From the NCBI GenBank assembly GCA_033807695.1, contig CM066300.1, forward strand, positions 1,984,001 to 2,048,000: a DNA stretch of 64,000 nt, given 5' to 3'. Positions 43,421-54,700 of the stretch are shown here, piece by piece; positions within the stretch are counted from its first letter, which is position 1, and the number at the start of each line of letters is the position of its first letter. The translations under genes and the position numbers were made by a program. The DNA is from Daedaleopsis sinensis (Eukaryota > Basidiomycota > Agaricomycetes > Polyporales > Polyporaceae). The notes under the pieces are model-generated. The model worked only from the letters and a program-made list of their open reading frames with translations, was not told the origin of the DNA and searched no databases.

Positions 43421-46179
43421 ATGGCGGACATGGACGTACTTGCTGCTATGGGTATAGCTGGGTTCGGCAAGAAATCCAAGCAGCGTCAGCTAGACCCCAA
43501 CCGCTTCGAGAAGAACAAGAGGGATGACGCGGTGAGGCGACAACCATTTCGCTTCGCTTGACATAGTAAACTGATACTGCCCTACCGTTGTGTCTAGGGA
43601 GCATCCGTTTCTTCCTCCAACGCCGCAGCGAAGGTTCCAGGGCCTGAATCCTCGCTTTTCGCACAACCAGGCACGGAAGAGCCGGAGTTTGACCCCGACG
43701 ACGTTGGACCTCCGCCGCCTCCGGTACACGGTGAACACCAGGAAGAAGAGCCTGAGTTTGATGTATCCGAGGACGAGACCGAGGAGGCGCAATTCCCCAT
43801 CACCCACGAGCTCCTTCTTAAAGACCACACGAAGGTTGTCTCAGCGTTGACAATGGACCCTTCTGGTGCACGAGTCCTGTCTGGCTCTCATGATTACGAC
43901 TGCAAGCTGTGGGACTTTGGTGGAATGGACTGGAGGTGTAAGCCGTTCAAGACTTGGGAACCTGCCGGCTCTTACTATGTGCGCACGCCCAGCTCCTTGG
44001 GACCGGATGCAAGGTTAATGTCGTGCGACGGCAATTGACAGATCCACGACGTGAAGTTCTCCAACGACGGGCAGCAGTTCCTCGTCATCTCAGGGACCGC
44101 GCAGGCCAAAATTTACGATAGGGACGGAGAGGAGCTGTAAGTTCAGTTCTACTTACGCAAGAGCGGACAGTCTGACCTGACTGGCAGGGCCACTTTTGTC
44201 AAGGGCGACCAGTATATACGTGACATGAAGAACACATCGTACGTGCAACGCATCCATCTATTCGGCCGTGGCAGCGATTGACAGGTCGACTTCACTAGCG
44301 GACATGTTGCAGAACTGACGTCTTGCGCGTGGCATCCGAAAGACTCTCAAACATTCATCACGAGCTCCGTTGACTCAACAATACGGTACGACATTCAGTT
44401 GTTTGTCGTACGCACGAGACTTACGTAACGTAGGATATGGGATGTCGAGAACAAACGGAAGCAAAAGACTGTGATTGTCGTTAAATCCAAGGAGAGGGGA
44501 GCACGCACCAAAGTGACAACGTGCGCATACTCCCCTGATGGCGCGTTGATTGGCGGTGGTACGTATTCTTTGCCCAAAGCCGAATTGCTTTTTATGGTGT
44601 CGGAATTGCAGCCTGCATGGATGGCGCCTTACATATGTGGCAGACGAAGTCAAACTTCGTGCGACCAAGCATGACCATTGAGGGTGCTCATGAGAAGGGC
44701 TCGGAGACGGGGTCGTTGGTGTTTTCCGTCGATGGGCAGACCGTCCTCACCCGTGGAGGCGACGACACAGTGAAACGTAAGTCGTCAGTGCTTGCCATAG
44801 CGAGGAACTTCGTTGACGTCAAACACGAAGTATGGGATCTTCGAGCTTTCAAGAAGCCTTTGGTCGTTCGCTCAGGGCTCGCAACGCTATACCCGCATAC
44901 AAATGCGATATTTAGCCCTGACAACAAGTACATTGTCACTGGCGCAGGTGCGACGACAAAGGGCGAAAAGGGCCACCTGCTCTTTATGCGAAAGGACAAT
45001 TTCGAGACGGTCAAAGATCTAGAGGTCGACACGACGCCTGTCAAGGTGTATTGGCATTCCAAGATCAATCAGGTCCGTGCATTTCGCGGATGGTCAAAGC
45101 CACCAGTCTTGACCTCAATTTGTTTGCAGGTTGTCACGGGCCTGTCGAGCGGCCAAATATGTGTTCTGTATTCGCCTGATATGTCGCTTAATGGCGCGAA
45201 GCTTCTTCTCAACAAAGGCCCGCCGAGGAAGGCCACCATCGAAGACATGTCCGATGCGGTCTCTGCGCCGACTATCATCACCCCACACGCTCTTCCTATG
45301 TTCCGCGACAGCGAGGTCGGTCGCAGCACGAAGCGTAAGCGGGAGAAGGAGCGCATGGACCCACGCAAGAGCCGCAGACCGGAACTGCCGGTCACAGGTC
45401 CCGGACGCGGTGGACGCGTTGGTGCGAGTGCGACGCAACACGTTGTACAGAACCTGGTCCGGGACACAACAAGAGACGAAGACGTGCGTGCTACAACTCT
45501 TCCTTGGTGTATCTGCCTTTGTGTTCCACCGCGTCATCCCGAGCATCACACGCTTCTCTCATCGCTGACATCAGTGGTTATTCTTCATCTATCCATCCGA
45601 TAGAGTTGTCAGCGGCGCGCGCCGGCGTGTGCTGGTGGCCATCGAGGACGTGTCGGTGGCCCAGCTCATTGCGGCGCGCACTGAGGGGTACGATAGTGCA
45701 GACTAGCGGGATGGGGTTGGGGCCGCAGAAGGGTCCAATCAGAGCGAGTTTGGCGGTTACCGCCGTGATTGTGACACGCCGGACGCGCGTTGCCATCCGG
45801 AACAGGCCCGGGCGCCCAAAACTGGCCCAGCCTCCCCTATCTCCTATCTTCCCATCTTCCTTCCCCCCACGACGACCTCCCTCTCCCTCTCCGTGCCCGC
45901 GACGCCAGCGCTGACGAGTGTCTTTCTGCAGCCGCGCGAAGCGTTGCTCAAGCTGGCTGCAACGGCAGACGAGAACCCGGTCTGGACGTCAGGTGAGTCC
46001 GCATAAATTTCATCCATGATGGAGCGGCCTTGTTTGGCCTTATTTGCTATCCGGCTGTGCATGCTGACGTGTGAATGTAAAATTCGAACTCAGCTTGGCG
46101 CGCCAACCAGCCAAAGCCCGTGTTTGCGGACGTCGAGGACGGCGAAGACGACGAGAAAAAGACACAGGGGGGTAGCTAG
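43421..46179 (+). CDS. WDR70: WD-repeat protein 70 (WDR70 / gastrulation-defective family)
   Basis: WDR70 proteins act with CRL4 ubiquitin ligases; in fission yeast and human cells the homologue promotes H2B ubiquitination and DNA-end resection. The N-terminus MADMDVLAAMGIAGFGKK followed by an acidic Pro-rich stretch (PDDVGPPPPPVHG) precedes the propeller: HELLLKDHTKVVSALTMDPSGARVLSGSHDYDCKLWDFGGMD, IHDVKFSNDGQQFLVISGTAQAKIYDRDG, KGDQYIRDMKNT, GHVAELTSCAWHPKDSQTFITSSVDSTIRIWDVE, TTCAYSPDGALIGG / ACMDGALHMWQ, RGGDDTVKLWDLR and VYWHSKINQVVTGLSSGQICVLYSP. The family C-terminus follows (HALPMFRD, KRKREKERMDPRKSRRPELPV, then PREALLKLAATADENPVWTSAW). About ten introns, nine short and one of 448 nt. 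The order of segments and the GGMD and HALPMF blocks are WDR70-specific. Confidence 0.9.
45484..45931 (+). other. Unusually long intron (448 nt) near the end of WDR70
   Basis: The donor GTGCGT after ...DED and the acceptor TTTCTGCAG before PREALLKLAATADENPVW are both good, and the joined protein matches the family. All other introns I could measure here are about 47-120 nt. No internal gene or repeat ends were recognised. Confidence 0.7.
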
Positions 46180-46266
46180 GCGGCGGGGGCGGGCCAGGGT
46201 GGCGAGAAGGGACGAGCGGGCGGGAAGGGAGCGAGCGAAAGCGGGATAGGGAGGGTATTGAGGTCG

Positions 46267-46329
46267 CAGGAGATCGAACCTTATTTCGTTGCGCGTATAA
46301 AGACCTCTAGCCCAACTTCGGATCTCCTG
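46267..46329 (+). promoter_or_regulatory. TATA box framed by an inverted repeat, BDF1 promoter
   Basis: CAGGAGATCGAA (46267-46278) and TTCGGATCTCCTG (46317-46329) are inverted copies, 12 of 13 positions with one bulged G. Between them lies GCGTATAAAG with TATAAA at 46296-46301, about 110 bp before the BDF1 ATG. It can be a dyad site around the TATA box or, if transcribed, an RNA hairpin. Confidence 0.5.
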
Positions 46330-46407
46330 TCCCCCCAAATCTCACCTGCTCTCTTTGCCCTCCCGTCACTCTTGTGTGACTGTCACGCGCCGCCCCGGCC
46401 GACCACG

Positions 46408-49100
46408 ATGCACGACGCGCTCTCCACAAATCTCAACGGTGTCCACCTTGACTCGGTCTCTGCCCCTGACTCCCCTGCTGTAGACTCGGTCGCCACTCCC
46501 GTCAACAACTCTCTCGTGCCCGATATCAAGATCGACGTGGAATACCAGGACCAGGACAGCGACGTCCGTCACGAACCCCCTCCTCTCAAGCTTGACACGT
46601 TGGAGGACGCGTCAATCATTCCCCAGTTAGGGACACCTGTAGACCCCGGTACGTGGCAGCCCATTCTCGACGCGTCGACACGCGTTCATGTCCATCAAGA
46701 TACCATCCCCGTTGCGCCTCCACATGGCACTCCGCCGCCCCCGCCGGGGGAGTTGCTGGAGGACGTGAAGATGGCCGAAGAAATCGCACAACTTCCCGCC
46801 GCGGACGTGGAGATGTCTGATACGAGTGGCAAGGCGAACGGTCTCCCTAACGGACAAACACACGAGTCGCCCGTTGCCACACCGGTCTCTCCCTCGCTAC
46901 CTGCTGCTGTATCATCGAGTGAAACCGCTGTCGACTCCCATGCTGCGTCGTCTCCATACGCTAATAATACGAATGCTAATAACGATGATGATGATCATGA
47001 TAAGCCTCCGCCCGCTAAGAGAGCCAGGAAGTACTCGGACGCAGAGAGAGCTTCGCTAGCAAACGTAAGCACCTTCTTTTGCCTTGTGCGCCGCTACGGG
47101 CGTACTAATCTGTCTTCCCTCTCGCGTTCTGAAGACCGGTACTCCACCTCCAGCCTCTGTGTCTCCGCCTCCCACGAATGGCCACGTTATTCCGGAGTAC
47201 GCTGGACCTTCAACTCTGTCGATTGGCCAATGGCGCTTTTGTGCGTCCACCGTCCGTACCCTCAAGCGGATGAAGGATGCGACTCCGTTCATCAACCCTG
47301 TCGATCCCCTCGCCCTCGGCATTCCTCACTATCCCAATATCATCAAACGCCCCATGGATTTCTCCACCATCGAGCGCAAGCTGAACGCCTCCAACCCCAC
47401 CAAACCCGATCCAAATTCTGCTAACCCCCGCTATTTCAACGCAGACCAGTTCGTGCAGGACGTTCGCTTGATCTTCACCAATTGCGTTACCTTCAACGGC
47501 CCCGAACATCCCGTAACCCAGATGGGCAAACGGGTCGAGGCTGTATTCGACAAGCAGATCAAGCAGATGCCTCCTCCTGAGGAGGTGAGTTGTCAGAGCG
47601 CCTCCTCAGCTACTCACGGTCTAACCCATTGCAGCCTAAAGCCCCTGCGCCCAAAAAGGTCGCATCGCCTCCACCACCCCCTCCTGCTCCGCCGAAGAAG
47701 CAAGCTCGTCGACCTTCGACGAACGTTCCAGTAATCCGTCGAAATGACGAGTCTCCGAACGTGGGGCGGCCAAAGCGTGAGATCCATCCACCTCCTCCCA
47801 AGGATCTCCCATACGCCGAGGCACCGCGCAAACCGAGGAAGGCGAAGGCGCCGAAGAACGCGATTGTGGCTGAGCAGTTGAAGTTCTGCGAGAAGGTCTT
47901 GAAGGATGTGCATCAGAAGCAGCATTACCAGATCGCGCACTATTTCTATGAGCCAGTCGGTAAGTGTATTCGTGATTCCGGCTGATAGGTGTACACTCAT
48001 CATCGTGATACACCTAGACCCAATCAAGATGGGCATCCCTGAGTACCCGAAGATCGTGAAGAAGCCTATGGACCTTTCTACGATGAAGAAGAAGCTGGAC
48101 GCGGGGGAGTACTCTACCCCCGAGAAGTTCCGCGAAGACTTCAGACTCATGATCAAGAACTGTACGGCATTCAACCCACCTGGCAACGTCGTACACGAAG
48201 CGGGAAAAGCTCTACTGCTCCTCTTTGACGAGAAGTGGAAGAATATGCCCGTACCTCGTAACGACGGGAGCGACGAGGACGATGAGGAAGAGGAGGACCA
48301 GTCGGACGATGAGCGTACTCGTACGTACTCTTATTCGTTTCACGGCTCGTGCTCAGTATATTACAGGCATGGAGGGTATGATCGCAGTCATGGAGAGCCA
48401 AATCGCCAACATGAAGAACAATCTCGCGTCGCTCAAGCGGACCGGCAAGGAGTTGAAGCATCATAAGGAGAAGAAGGAGAAACGTGACAAGCCTACCCCT
48501 CCTGTTCCCTCGTCGTCGAAGGTGGTGCCCAAGCAGTCGAAAGCGCCTTCCGCTCCTAAAGGGAAGAAGAGCAAGAAGCCTGTGACCGACGATGATGTCC
48601 TCACCTTTGAGCAGAAGAAGGATTTGAGTGACACCATCAGTAAGCTGGACGGCGCGAAGTTGGAGCGAGTCATCCAGATCATACACGAGGGCGTTCCCGA
48701 AATTCGTGAGGTGTGTATCTTGATTCGCCATAGCTCATGCCCGCGTATTGTGTTAACTGATTATGTCTTCCAGAGCAACGAGGAGATCGAGTTGGAGATC
48801 GACCAGCTACCAGCCGCGGTCTTGACGAAGTTGTACAACTTCGTCATCAGACCGATGAAACCACCAGTGAAGCGGCCTCGAACCGGCAAGGGAACAGGCA
48901 CTGGTGGCCTCAAGCGGAAGAGCATGGACGAGGACGTCGAGACGAAGAAGATTCGAGCACTCGAGGAGAAGCTCAAGTCGTTCGAACAGGGCGGCCGCTC
49001 ATCCGGTGGAGGTGCCAACGGTACAGCGGCCGCGTACACAAGCGAGCATTCTTCTGCAGAGTCTAGTTCAGACGACAGCTCGGCGAGCGACTCGGAATAG
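46408..49100 (+). CDS. BDF1: BET-family double bromodomain protein (Bdf1)
   Basis: Bdf1 reads acetylated histone H4 and supports TFIID and SWR1 recruitment. An acidic/Pro-rich N-terminus ends in PPPAKRARKYSDAE. Bromodomain 1 runs from WRFCASTVRTLKRMKDATPFINPVDPLALGIPHYPNIIKRPMD through FNADQFVQDVRLIFTNCVTFNGPEHPV; the Asn in TFNG is the acetyl-lysine contact. A basic Pro linker (PPPPPPAPPKKQARR) leads to bromodomain 2: QLKFCEKVLKDVHQKQHYQIAHYFYEPVDPIKMGIPEYPKIVKKPMD ... NCTAFNPPGNVV. Then a coiled coil (GMEGMIAVMESQIANMKNNLASL), the NET domain (LTFEQKKDLSDTISKLDGAKLERVIQIIHEGVPEIRE / SNEEIELEIDQLPAAVLTKLYNFV) and a Ser/Asp tail. About five introns, about 800 residues. NET plus two bromodomains defines BET proteins. 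Confidence 0.95.
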
Positions 49101-49805
49101 GGCGTTGGTGGTAGCTGTTCGGACTTCGGTATATACTTCGTGGTAATTCTTTGTTCCCTCCTCGGCCGCATTCGTCAACCTTCTGCTCGGTGACTTTCGT
49201 TGATGGGGTGTCTGGCTGTGTATTCCCGCTTTTCTCGTTCTGTCATCAACTTATTGCCTCCTCTCATCGTCAGCGTACGTATAAAATTACAGAACTCGTC
49301 ATGTAGCTAGTTAGTACCATACGTTCACATTTCATGTTGATGCAATTGCAAGTCCCGCTCAGACTGCAAGTGCACGAGTGATGAGTATTCCTGGACACGA
49401 TCAGAGTGTACAGGTTTTGGAAACAGGAAAGTCAAGTCCACTTCACGTGACTTTTGGCACCCCGACCCCTGACACCTCCAGTTTTAGGTTCAAGTTGCTC
49501 CGAAAGTTGTAACTTACTTAACATGAGCGGGAACTTGTGAGTACGCTAAAAACTGGAAGACAACTGCTACGAGCCCATGCATGGAGGAGTGGGAGTTGAG
49601 GGAAGTTCGACGGCGCCCTGACGGCGCCGCTGGCCGAGGGCTGGCGAAGCCTCCCCGAGGCGCGGCGCTTCCGAACTTCCCGAATCTCGGACGGAATCTG
49701 CAATAGTGTTGTACCAATCGTGTCCAGGTCTGCCCGGAGGGCCCTACGTATCGATGTCGATGAATGACGATTGGGGCAACCAACGCCCATATTACAAAGT
49801 CAACA
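49101..49805. other. Convergent gap between BDF1 and the G-patch gene
   Basis: 3' regions of two convergent genes. ACGGCGCC occurs twice 11 bp apart (49610 and 49621) inside a very GC-rich patch. Minus-strand open frames here run past the G-patch stop in another frame and look non-coding. Confidence 0.45.
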
Positions 49806-51474
49806 TCAACGACGACGACCGGGTGCACCTGCTCGAAACTTCTGCCACCCCGAGCGCGAGCCTTCCTGTCGAACCGGCTCCGTGGGTTGTACGGGAGGTT
49901 GTGGAGGGTTCGCACCCATCTGTACCTGGGGAACAGGTGCGGGCATCGCGGGTGGTGGAGGTTGAGACGTCACGGTGTTCCAACCACCAGTGCCAGGTTG
50001 CCTGGGTATGTTCGACCATCCTTGATGTGTGTCATTAGAGGGTGCCATGGGAGGAGGTGGCATGAGAGCTGCTGCCGGCGGCGGAGGCGGCGGCGGATGG
50101 GAGTGATCCTGGGACGGCGGCGGTGGAACATTGCTTGTATCCAGGTGAGTCCAGCCGCCAGTCCTGAATGACGGTGCGCCGGTGTAGCTACTGCGAGGTG
50201 GGGGGACGCTGTCCGGAGGAGGCAACGTAGCTGATCCGGGAGGTGGGGGCGGAGGAGCCACCGGTGCCCATCCACTTCTACTCGGCCCTGGGGCGGGCTG
50301 GGTTTCGCCCACGGATGCCCAACCTGAGCGACTGGGGGTGGAATCAGGGATAGGGGCAGGAACGGCTGTAAAGCTGCTGGTAGCTGCTGACACTGTTGCC
50401 CATCCGCCCTTCTTAACTCCACCCCCAGAGTTTGCTGAATCCGTCGCTGGCGCCGAGGCAAGAGAGGCGGGAGGCTTGGCCATCTTAACTCCCGCAGCCT
50501 TCGCGATCTTGCGTAGCTCCTTCTCCTCGCGCTTGCGCTCCTTCTCCTTGCGCTTGTTGACTTCCTCTTCAGTGTTGCGGCTGGCCCGTTGCGCGGCCTG
50601 CATGTCGCGAAAGCGGACCTTGTGGTGGTGCGCGTACGAGTTCGTGTGTTCGTCGTATTGAGCGACATTCTGGAACTGCTTCTCGCAGACTTCACAGTAG
50701 AAGGGGCGGAGAACGCTGGAGATCTCAGTTTTGACCGCTTCACGGCGTGCCACAGCGTCCTGGTAAGGGTTAGTGAGGATGTACGGTTGAACAAGGGGAA
50801 CGTGACACGAGCCTCGCGTTGCCTCCGCTGTTCTTCAGTTTCCTTTATCTGACGCTCCGAGTCAAGTTCTCGGCGTTGAGACACAGTGGTCTCGACTGGA
50901 TGGTGTTAGTTCAGACTACTATAGGCGACGACGTGCTTATACTTACTCATGCGAACGTCTTGGTTTGCTTTACCAAGACCAGTTAGATCGTTCTTCACGT
51001 AAAAAGGCACGGGGTCAACGCGGCCTTGAACGACTCGTGAGTAATCGCGCGCTGTGGTGAGAGTAGCTTGACTTACCGTCACCCGACAAGCCAAGAGGCG
51101 ATCCTTCAACCCAGCCCATCTTCGCGAGCATGGCAAACCCAACGTTGCTACTCTTGATTCTGGTTTCAACCGTGACGGCTTCTGGCTGTGGCTTGTGTGC
51201 GTAGTATTCATCGTACTTGTCGATATCCATGGCGTCCGCAGGAGGTGGCGAAGGCGTGCGGGAGACGAGAGAGATATCGTCATCACTGTCGCCTTCGTCT
51301 TCGTCATCTTGTCTTGCTCGCTGGGAGATTTTGGGAAGGGAAAGAAGCATGCAGGGTATGTTCCGAGTGCGAGGAATGCGCAACGAATACCTTCAAGGTT
51401 GGCGTAACGGACTGGTTTGGGTCTGGCCGGTTGAAGGGAATGGCGTTCCAGCGGGCTACAGTCTCTGAAGACAT
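49806..51474 (-). CDS. G-patch and C2H2 zinc-finger protein, likely RNA processing
   Basis: Exon 1 reads MSSETVARWNAIPFNRPDP and splices into an acidic region with PSPPPADAMDIDKYDEYY. The G-patch is IKSSNVGFAMLAKMGWVEGSPLGLSGDG / RVDPVPFYVKNDLTGLGKAN; it keeps the spaced glycines and the aromatic residue. A Glu/Arg/Gln-rich helix (QRRELDSERQIKETEEQRRQREAR) leads to a matrin/U1-type C2H2 finger, FYCEVCEKQFQNVAQYDEHTNSYAHHHK, followed by a basic coiled coil (KRKEKERKREEKELRKIAK) and a long Pro/Gly/Ser low-complexity tail with repeated SGWA/GGW elements. G-patch plus this finger is the plan of GPATCH8-like proteins; G-patches usually activate DEAH helicases. The junction before DAVARREAVKTE uses a weak donor (GTCACG). 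It lies head to head with MPH1, 247 bp between starts. Confidence 0.8.
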
Positions 51475-51721
51475 TCTGACGATGTACGAGGATATGCAAG
51501 AAAGGGAGGACGGCAGGAAAGGGTGCAAAGACAACAGCTGCAGCACCGTCTCCCGAGTTCGTCTTTGCCACCGAGTCTTTAGCGCCGTGTTCTTAAGCAC
51601 GTGACTGAGACGCGGTATCTGCTCGCGACGCGACGCGTCGGTTCAGCGCTTTCACAAGTTCCTCTGCCACAACCACCTCCGGTTCGCCGTCCCTCTCCTA
51701 CCCACTCACCGCCTCTGTGTC

Positions 51722-54700
51722 ATGAGCTCCGATGAATACTTTGACGATGAACTGGACTCTGCATTCCTAAACGAGGTTGATGCTATTGAGGCTGCTCATA
51801 CCGCTGCCGCTCCTGCGCCTAGTCGCCCCACCACCACCGCGTTCAAACCTGCTCTGGCGAACGCACCGAAGGCATCCTCCTCCAAAGCCATTTCGTCTGA
51901 TAGGGCTACCCCTCCGGACGTTATCGACATACAAGACTCGTCTAGCGACTATGGCTTCGACGACTTTCCTGCCAACGACGTAGACTTCGCGAGCATAGAT
52001 CGCGCTTGCGAGCGCGAACTAAACGAATACCAGAGAACCAAGGACCAGCGCCCTGCTCAGTCTGCGTTGAGACCTCCTACCTCGAACGGTCTTGTTCGCA
52101 GGCCCTCTAAGGGCGCGCAAATGACCCTGTTTGGAGAAGTCGCGCAAGAGGCGGAGCCATCCAAGGCAGGGGAACCTAGCCACAGGTCATTCCAGCGGAC
52201 GCGATCTACACTGCGGCAGATGCCACTTCCGGGTCAAGCCAAGAAGACAAAGCAATGGGATCGTACCGCATACGCGAAGACGGGTTGGAGGAAGCCGAAA
52301 CCTAGAACAGATCAAGCCAACTCGGACGAAGAGGAGACCATCGAGTTCGAGCAGTTCCCTGCTCCTGAGGTTCCGGTAGGGTGAGTGTTCAACCCCTCGC
52401 TCTATGCTTCCCACCTCAACTTCCTTTCTCAATACCTCAATACCATCGTCAGACCGGTATGTAGCAAGATTACTTCTCTTGGGCTCATACTGACTTGATA
52501 CGGTAGGTACCTCCGATGAAACTCTCCCCGGATAGGCTCGCAGCAAGAACATGGATATATCCCCTGAACAAGCCAAAACGAGACTATCAATACAACATCG
52601 TCAAGCAATGTTTGCTTGAGAACACATTGGTCGCTCTGCCTACAGGTCTTGGCAAGACATTCATTGCCGGTGTGGTCATGCTGAACTGTGGGTGGACGAT
52701 CAATCAACGATACTATCATGCTTATGCCGCATACAAGATTACAACTGGTTCCCCCACGGTAAAGTTGTATTCGTAGCTCCCACGAAACCCCTGGTTGCCC
52801 AGCAAATCGATGCCTGCCATAAGACATGCGGTATTCCAGGAAGCGCGGCAGCCGAACTCACAGGAAGTGTGCCAAAAGGAAAGCGTATACAAGAGGTGAG
52901 ACCACTGCTCGCAGTATTACGTGCATATACTCACTGTACTACATTAGTGGCAATCGAAACGTGTCTTCTATGCTACTCCACAAACGTTCTTGAACGACCT
53001 CATCAACGGAAATGTTGATGCGATGGACGTTGTCCTATTGGTCATTGGTGCGAGATGAATACAACTTGTCAGTGTTCCCCGCCTCACACGAATGGCATTA
53101 GATGAGGCTCATCGCGGAACAGGCGATTACGCATACGCGCAAGTGGTCCGATATATGATGCAACACAATCCCCACTTCCGTATTCTTGCGCTGACTGCTA
53201 CTCCGGGTGGCAAGCCGGAAGCGGTCCAGGAGATTGTCGACGCACTTCACATCAGCCATATTGAAATACGGAGCGAATCTGATCCTGACCTCAAGAAGTA
53301 CCTGCACACGAAATTCGAGCAGGAACACTTTGTGCAGATGACTGACGACATCGTCGTTCTTCGGGATGCTTTGGCAGGCCTGATGATTGTATGTAGATCA
53401 CATTCTCGCTCGTAGCTCTCCTCCCACTCATGCAGACTTTTTGTAGCCCCTTATCAAGTCGGTGCAGAGTGTTGGCTATTTGAAGAATGGGAACCTCTCG
53501 CCCACCATGTTGCATCCTTTCCGGTGTCAGGCCACTCTCGGTGAGATGAAGATGGGCAAAGCCCCGCAATATGCGTTCTCGACAGTTTCTCAGCTAGGGA
53601 TACTGGCAAGAGCCATGGGTTACTTGGTGCGACACCTCCTCAGTCATATAGCTGATCGCCCTCTAACCGGTCCACAAAGATGGAGAACAGTGTGACCATG
53701 TGTTACGAGTATCTGAAGGCTATCGTGGACGGCACAGATGACACAGGCTCGAAGAAAAGTCTTCGCAAAGGAGAAGGGTTCAAGAACCTGTTCAAGAAGT
53801 TCGAGGAGCAGGCCTCACGAGGACTCTCGATGCATCCGAAGATGGACGTGCTTCGTACCCTGCTGATTGATCACTTCGCAAAGCAACTTCCGGACGAGGA
53901 GGGTGCCACCAATGCCAAGCAGTCTCGAGCTATGGTGTTCGTGTCCTTCCGGGAGTGTGTGGAAGAGATCGTCGAGCTCTTGAATAAGGAGGCTCCGATC
54001 ATCCGTGCAAAGCCTTTCATCGGGCAAGGCATAGACAAGAAGGGCAAGAAGGGTTACGCGCAGAAACAGCAGCTGGAAGTGAGTGCGCTCCACGCCTGAA
54101 CGGTTGCTATTGATTCACGAGCGGAGGTGATCGTTGTAGGTCATCGAGCAGTTCAAGGCGGGCGTGTACAACGTGCTCGTATCAACCTCGATTGGCGAAG
54201 AAGGTCTCGATATCGGCGAGGTGGACGTAATCGTCTGCTATGATGCTCAGAAAACCCCCATTCGCATGGTACGCTAACGTTCATACTGATGGAATGCCTT
54301 AGACTAATCAATTTGCAGCTGCAACGCATTGGTCGGACAGGCAGAAAGGCATCTGGGACAGTTCACATCCTCCTCGCGAAAGGCAGAGAAGAGCACAACT
54401 GGCAGAAGGCGCAGAGCAATTATGCCGAAGTCCAGCACTTTATCGTTCGTGCCTCCGACCTGGAGGTCTACGGAGACGTCGACCGCCTCATTCCCAGCGA
54501 CATCGAACCCGAATGCGTCGAAATGGTCATGGACATCGAAGAGTACGCGCGCAAGGATCCTCTTGCGACAACCAAGTCGCCCAAGGGAAAGAAGCGGAAA
54601 CGAGATGACGACCCGATGCGCAACGTTCCTACTAGCGCAGCCATGGGTTTCCTTGCCGCGAGCAAGCTTGTACCGAAGGGCGGGGCCCGGCGGAAGAAGC

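Noticed and set aside
44813..44820. A third TGACGTCA site
   Set aside because: It lies inside the WDR70 gene rather than a promoter and lacks the 13-bp extended match.
46262..46330. Apparent B box GGTTCGATCTCC on the minus strand
   Set aside because: No A box at the right spacing and no cloverleaf; the pairing is explained by the 12-bp inverted repeat around the TATA box.
49514..49915. 133-codon minus-strand ORF overlapping the end of the G-patch gene
   Set aside because: It is an alternative frame of that gene and its 3' UTR; the G-patch frame ends with a clean stop at 49806.
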